The notes under the pieces were generated by a model, which did not search any database, was not told the origin of the DNA, and was given only the letters and a program-made list of their open reading frames with translations. Below, piece by piece: positions 29,488-33,280 of a stretch of 33,280 bases of DNA. The first letter of the stretch is position 1. The number at the start of each line of letters is the position of its first letter. The stretch is from positions 1-33,280 of the forward strand of contig CALCZU010000106.1 of assembly GCA_937903155.1 (NCBI GenBank). The letters run 5' to 3'. Made by a program: the position numbers and the translations under genes. This DNA comes from an uncultured Bdellovibrionales bacterium (GTDB lineage: Bacteria > Bdellovibrionota > FAC87 > UBA2466).

Positions 29488-30716
29488 CTTACCGTTCTAA
29501 AAATCAGGGCCGACACAATACCCACAAAGAAAAGAACAATCGAGAATACATGCGTTCCATAATTATCGAGTAGGAAAGTTCCGATCAGTGGAGCCAAGAC
29601 TAATGAAACATTGAAAGACGTTGTGTAAGTTCCCATGTAGGCGCCTTTTTTCCCCGCCGGTGCAATCGATGCTACAAACGATGTTCCAATTGGAAACACA
29701 AGCATTTCGCCAAATGTAAACAGCACTGCGAGCATATAAACTGAGGCCGCGCCACTGACCCAGCTCACACCGCACACACCCACCGAAGTGAGTAATGCGC
29801 CAATCGCAAATAATTTTCGACTAGAATGGTGACCAAAGCGTGCGACTAGCGGAATCTCTAAAAGGACAATGATCAATGTATTCAGAGTAAAAAGTTTTCC
29901 GTAAACAAGCGGCGAAAGTTGTAAATATTTTACAAGGATCAGTGGCCAAGTGCATTCCTGCTGGAAAAATACCAGTGAAAGAATCACCACTCCCAACAAA
30001 AACGTTCGAAACGTTTTGTCTTTTAAAGAAGTCACAAGATTATGTAAAACGGTCCCTCGATCCGACGAATCCCCATAACCTTTGAGATGGCTCGCCTCAA
30101 TCTGACTATTTTTATAAAAGAAAATAAACAGAAAGAGCCCCGCTAAAAAAGTCGTTACCCCATCGACGAAAAAAATAGAATTAAAAGAATGCGTCGCAAG
30201 CCACCCCCCTAAAGCGGGACCAATGCTCATTCCCAAATTAGCTCCCAGGCGGATTAACACGACAGATTGACGTTGATGCTCGGGTGGCGCCATCTCCGAT
30301 GCGAGCGTAAAAATGATGGGACGAAACACTTCGTTAAAACACGCGAGCAAAACCGTGCACAAAATAATTAGAGGCATCGAGTTTGCGAGTGGGTAAAGAA
30401 ACATCATCAGCGCAGAAAGTCCCAACGAAAGACACATCACGCGAATCGCGCCAAACCGATCGCTCACACCTCCCGCAATCGGTGCAACAAAGATTGCAGC
30501 CAATCCGTAAGTCGAAAAGACCACTCCCGCCTCTTTCAGAGTCAAACCTTTTTGACGATTGAGATAGAGGGTCAGAAACGGCAAAACCATGGTGCCGATT
30601 CGATTGACGAGAACCGCACCAAAAAGAACCCAAATCGATTTGGGAAGTTTGAGTAGCGCTTTGTGAGGGCCGAAAATCTTAAAGATATTTCTCGGGTTTG
30701 AAATAATACTGGTCAT
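29484..30716 (-). CDS. Major facilitator superfamily transporter, multidrug-efflux type
   Basis: 410 aa from the ATG at 30716; an upstream ATG at 30758 would add 14 residues with no clear benefit. About twelve hydrophobic helices. MFS motif A is present between helices 2 and 3 (APIAGGVSDRFGAIRV), and LIRLGANLGMSIGPALGGWL resembles motif C of drug:H+ antiporters. The start lies inside the YhaM-like gene (38-nt overlap) and the stop overlaps the MASE1 kinase start by 4 nt, giving a coupled nuclease-transporter-kinase run. The substrate is unknown. Confidence 0.9.
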   Translation of the reverse strand: MTSIISNPRNIFKIFGPHKALLKLPKSIWVLFGAVLVNRIGTMVLPFLTLYLNRQKGLTLKEAGVVFSTYGLAAIFVAPIAGGVSDRFGAIRVMCLSLGLSALMMFLYPLANSMPLIILCTVLLACFNEVFRPIIFTLASEMAPPEHQRQSVVLIRLGANLGMSIGPALGGWLATHSFNSIFFVDGVTTFLAGLFLFIFFYKNSQIEASHLKGYGDSSDRGTVLHNLVTSLKDKTFRTFLLGVVILSLVFFQQECTWPLILVKYLQLSPLVYGKLFTLNTLIIVLLEIPLVARFGHHSSRKLFAIGALLTSVGVCGVSWVSGAASVYMLAVLFTFGEMLVFPIGTSFVASIAPAGKKGAYMGTYTTSFNVSLVLAPLIGTFLLDNYGTHVFSIVLFFVGIVSALIFRTVR

Positions 30717-31680
30717 ACGCCTGATGATAACCGGTCCATCGAGCATCCACCTTATCATTTCTCATAAATGTCTGAATACTGTTAATCCGTGAGTCCATGT
30801 GATCCACTAAGTGCAGAAGCTCGGCTTCAATCGTGTGGGGACGTTTCGGAGATCCATATTCCAAATGCCCGTGATGGCTTAAGATCAAATGTTTAATATG
30901 CCATTCGAGTTCTTCTGGGAATTCTGGAATCGACTGGATCTTGCGATCAATTAAAGTGATCCCAATCGCGATATGGCCTACTAAGCGGCCTTCGTCGGTA
31001 TATCCCATGCGACCTTGCGTGTGGAGTTCGTAAATCTTTCCAAAATCATGGAACGCGCAACCAAAGACCATGAGATCGCGGTCGATATCTTCATAGAGTG
31101 GCAAAATAGAATCCACGAGGCGAATCAACTGCATCGAATGAGAAAGAAGTCCCCCAATAAAAGCATGATGAATCGTTTTCGCAGCGGGACAGATTTTATA
31201 CCGTTTTGCGATTTCGGGATCTCTTAAAAGCGCTAAACCCAATTCCTTAACAAAGGGATTTCTTAAATTTTCAAACGTTTTCAAAAGATCAGTATAAAGC
31301 GCATCAATATCAATGGAGGGTGTCGAAAGATAATCTTTGAGGTCAATTTCTTCTTGGGAGACAGGAACTAAATGTTCCACAGAAATCTGCATGCGATTTT
31401 GAAAAAGATTCACGCGACCACTAATGGTCACGACATCGCCTTCGCTGAAAGTAAGCGCCATTTGTTCGGAACCTTCCCAAACACGGCCTTCGAGGTCTCC
31501 TGTTTTATCGGAGAGAAGAAGCGCTAAGTAAGGCTTCCCATTTTTATTCGTCATCGTTTGCTTCTGGCGGATGAGGAATCGGGTGCAGACGGAATCGCCT
31601 GCCGATAAATCCTTGATAAACAAGGTCTTTTTGTTACTATTTTGTCCGTTTTGGTTCGGCGAATTTTCAGAATTTTGCAT
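30679..31680 (-). CDS. YhaM-type 3'-5' exoribonuclease / HD-domain nucleic-acid-binding protein
   Basis: 333 aa. An OB-fold spans about 25-105 (YLALLLSDKTGDLEGRVWEG, VTISGRVNLFQNRMQISVEH). An HD phosphohydrolase domain spans about 168-310: HHAFIGGLLSHS, the HD pair in FGCAFHDFGKIYEL (His211, Asp212), GHIAIG, and HHGHLEYGSPKRPHTIEAEL with LHLVDHMDSR. OB plus HD in this order is the YhaM/Cbf1 family of exoribonucleases. The N-terminal 20 residues are Asn/Gln-rich. It heads the minus-strand run and is divergent from gap. Confidence 0.92.
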   Translation of the reverse strand: MQNSENSPNQNGQNSNKKTLFIKDLSAGDSVCTRFLIRQKQTMTNKNGKPYLALLLSDKTGDLEGRVWEGSEQMALTFSEGDVVTISGRVNLFQNRMQISVEHLVPVSQEEIDLKDYLSTPSIDIDALYTDLLKTFENLRNPFVKELGLALLRDPEIAKRYKICPAAKTIHHAFIGGLLSHSMQLIRLVDSILPLYEDIDRDLMVFGCAFHDFGKIYELHTQGRMGYTDEGRLVGHIAIGITLIDRKIQSIPEFPEELEWHIKHLILSHHGHLEYGSPKRPHTIEAELLHLVDHMDSRINSIQTFMRNDKVDARWTGYHQAYDQYYFKPEKYL

Positions 31681-31737
31681 GGAACGGAGGGCTTTATCCC
31701 TTTTTGATAAGCCTTGTCAAACTCCTTGTAGAAAAAC

Positions 31738-31766
31738 TTGAAGAATCAACACTTTACCGCTAGATA
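31738..31766 (+). promoter_or_regulatory. sigma70-like promoter of gap-pgk
   Basis: TTGAAG (31738-31743), a 17-nt spacer, then TAGATA (31761-31766). It is about 68 nt before the gap start. No sigma54-type site is visible here, in contrast to the envelope genes. Confidence 0.55.
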
Positions 31767-31833
31767 TGCATCTGACAAATGCAACAAAACCATTTAAAAG
31801 CTTTCAAATTTCACCCTTAAGTAAAGGAAGTCT

Positions 31834-32850
31834 ATGAAGAAAACTCGCGTAGGTATTAACGGCTTTGGAAGAATCGGACGCATCACGACCCGTCTCATGA
31901 TGGAACGACCTGACCTTGAACTTGTCGCCATTAATGATTTGACCCCTACCGAGCAAAACGCCCAACTTCTGAAGTTCGACTCCGTTCACGGACGACTCAA
32001 AGAAGACGTCAAAGCGGGCAAAGAGTCCATGCAAATTGGATCAAAAGACATTAAGGTTTTCTCGAAAAAAGATCCCGCAGAAATTCCATGGAAAGATTTA
32101 GGCGTCGACATTGTCTTTGAATCGACCGGAATTTTTACAGGTTTTGACGGCGCTTCGAAACATCTCGCCGCCGGCGCTAAAAAAGTGATTATCTCCGCCC
32201 CTTGCAAAGACGACGATAAGATCCGCACCTTCGTGTACGGAATCAATCACGAGTCTTACAACGCAAAAGAAAATCACATCGTTTCAAACGCATCCTGCAC
32301 CACGAACTGCTTGGCACCCGTCGTAAAAGTTTTGCACGACAATTTCAAAGTGCAACGCGGTTTGATGACGACGATTCATTCTTACACGAATGACCAAAGA
32401 ATTTTAGATTTAGGCCACTCGGATGTCAGAAGAATGCGTGCTGCTGCTTTAAATATGATCCCAACTTCTACGGGAGCTGCAAAAGCCGTGACGCTTGTCA
32501 TCCCAGAACTCAAAGGAAAATTGACCGGAACTTCCGTCCGCGTCCCGACGCCGAATGTTTCTCTCGTCGACTTTGTGGGTGATTTAGGAAAGTCCGTCAC
32601 CGTTGAAGAAGTGAATAACGCTTTTATCCGGGCTTCTGAATCCGGACCTTTAAAAGGTGTTTTAAGCGCTGTGAAAATGCAGTTGGTTTCTTCAGATTAC
32701 AATGGCGACCGACATTCTTCTTCTATCGACTTGGATTGCACCATGGTCGTGGATGGAACGATGGTGAAAGTGCTTTCGTGGTATGACAACGAAACAGGCT
32801 TTTCATCCCGAATGCTCGACCTTGCAGGATTTATTTCGTCAAAGCTTTAA
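31834..32850 (+). CDS. gap: Glyceraldehyde-3-phosphate dehydrogenase, type I
   Basis: 338 aa. NAD-binding INGFGRIGR (8-16); active-site Cys155 in SNASCTTNCLAPV; substrate motifs HSYTNDQ, RRMRAAALNMIPTSTGAAKA and KGKLTGTSVRVPTPNVS; C-terminal SWYDNETGFSSRM. All conserved residues are present, so it should be an active glycolytic enzyme. AAAGGAAG precedes the ATG. It is followed 18 nt later by pgk, the usual order, so one operon is expected. Confidence 0.98.
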   Translation: MKKTRVGINGFGRIGRITTRLMMERPDLELVAINDLTPTEQNAQLLKFDSVHGRLKEDVKAGKESMQIGSKDIKVFSKKDPAEIPWKDLGVDIVFESTGIFTGFDGASKHLAAGAKKVIISAPCKDDDKIRTFVYGINHESYNAKENHIVSNASCTTNCLAPVVKVLHDNFKVQRGLMTTIHSYTNDQRILDLGHSDVRRMRAAALNMIPTSTGAAKAVTLVIPELKGKLTGTSVRVPTPNVSLVDFVGDLGKSVTVEEVNNAFIRASESGPLKGVLSAVKMQLVSSDYNGDRHSSSIDLDCTMVVDGTMVKVLSWYDNETGFSSRMLDLAGFISSKL

Positions 32851-32868
32851 AGATTAGGACCGGCTTCA

Positions 32869-33280
32869 ATGTATCGAAAAATTCAAGATTTGGATTTAAA
32901 AGGGAAGCGCGTTTTTATCCGCGTGGATTTTAATGTTCCCTTAAAATCCAAAGGTGACGAGATGGTCGTCAGCGATCCTACAAGGATTGAAGGCGCGCTC
33001 GATACGATTCGATACGTGATGGAAGCCGGTGGCAAAGTCATTTTAGCGTCGCATCTTGGCCGTCCGAAGGGAAAACCTGAAAAAAAATTCAGCCTATTGC
33101 CCGTCGGACAGTGTCTTTCGCGCATTTTGAGTAAAGATGTTTTGCTGACAGAAGATTGCATTGGAGATGCCCCAAAGGGTCTTTCGCGCCAGATGCGTAA
33201 CGGCGACATCATGCTGCTGGAGAATTTAAGATTTCATCCAGGTGAAGAGGAAAATGCTCCCGATTTTTGCGCTCGTTTAG
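32869..33280 (+). CDS. pgk: Phosphoglycerate kinase, N-terminal part (runs off the window)
   Basis: 137 codons from the ATG at 32869, open at the right edge. The N-terminal domain is typical: KRVFIRVDFNVPLKSKGDEM (3-phosphoglycerate-binding RVDFNVP), DPTRIEGALDTIRY, VILASHLGRPKGKPEKKFSL and LLENLRFHPGEEEN. TAGGAC lies before the start. It makes ATP from 1,3-bisphosphoglycerate, the product of the upstream gap enzyme. Confidence 0.97.
   Translation, partial: MYRKIQDLDLKGKRVFIRVDFNVPLKSKGDEMVVSDPTRIEGALDTIRYVMEAGGKVILASHLGRPKGKPEKKFSLLPVGQCLSRILSKDVLLTEDCIGDAPKGLSRQMRNGDIMLLENLRFHPGEEENAPDFCARL

Noticed and set aside
1..33280. CRISPR arrays, tRNA/rRNA genes, insertion sequences, prophage or attachment sites
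   Set aside because: No regularly spaced repeats, RNA-gene signatures, transposase or integrase frames, or flanking duplications were seen on either strand.

Overview
The window reads as one strand-switching, gene-dense chromosomal segment of a Gram-negative bacterium. Supporting signs are many lipobox lipoproteins, an Omp85-type barrel, an OmpA-like peptidoglycan-binding lipoprotein, heptose-phosphate enzymes and a sigma54 enhancer-binding protein. Moderate GC, many small envelope proteins, an M16 peptidase pair and a YhaM-type nuclease would fit a Bdellovibrionota/Oligoflexia-like or other deep proteobacterial lineage, but this is only inferred from gene content. I see no tRNA, rRNA, CRISPR array, transposase or phage module.

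Layout. 1-4811 holds small envelope proteins: a YqjD/YqjE-like operon, a 43-aa membrane peptide, a small barrel, an Omp85-like protein, an alpha/beta hydrolase and a small secreted protein. 4812-10753 is a signalling block: an HPt protein, an NtrC-type sigma54 activator, a CHASE3 histidine kinase, an Rcp1-like response regulator, a REC-HK-REC hybrid kinase, a DUF1328 membrane protein and a single-domain receiver. 10797-13991 returns to the envelope: an OmpA-like lipoprotein, a small basic protein, a DUF3309 membrane protein, a coiled-coil lipoprotein and an L,D-transpeptidase. 13978-18530 is glycan-related: a methyltransferase, a UDP-sugar epimerase, a ComEC-like metallo-beta-lactamase protein, GmhB and HddA. 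18622-26920 holds lipoproteins and a tight operon of lipoprotein, outer-membrane protein, two M16 peptidases and an ABC-2 exporter. 26913-31680 is a minus-strand run read as YhaM nuclease, MFS transporter, MASE1 kinase and inositol-monophosphatase family protein. 31834 to the end is gap-pgk.

Main observation. Ten sites with sigma54 (-24/-12) geometry, GG-N10-GC with good flanking matches, lie upstream of the small envelope and stress-type genes and of the HPt gene. Seven of them sit 45-60 nt before a start codon. I found no good match before the housekeeping, glycan or transporter genes. A sigma54 enhancer-binding protein, an HPt protein and a hybrid kinase lacking its own HPt domain are encoded among these targets. 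The simplest reading is a self-contained phosphorelay-to-sigma54 envelope/cell-wall stress regulon: hybrid kinase to HPt to NtrC-type activator to membrane peptides, PG-binding lipoprotein, L,D-transpeptidase and secreted proteins. The motifs are read directly from the sequence; the regulatory wiring is inference.
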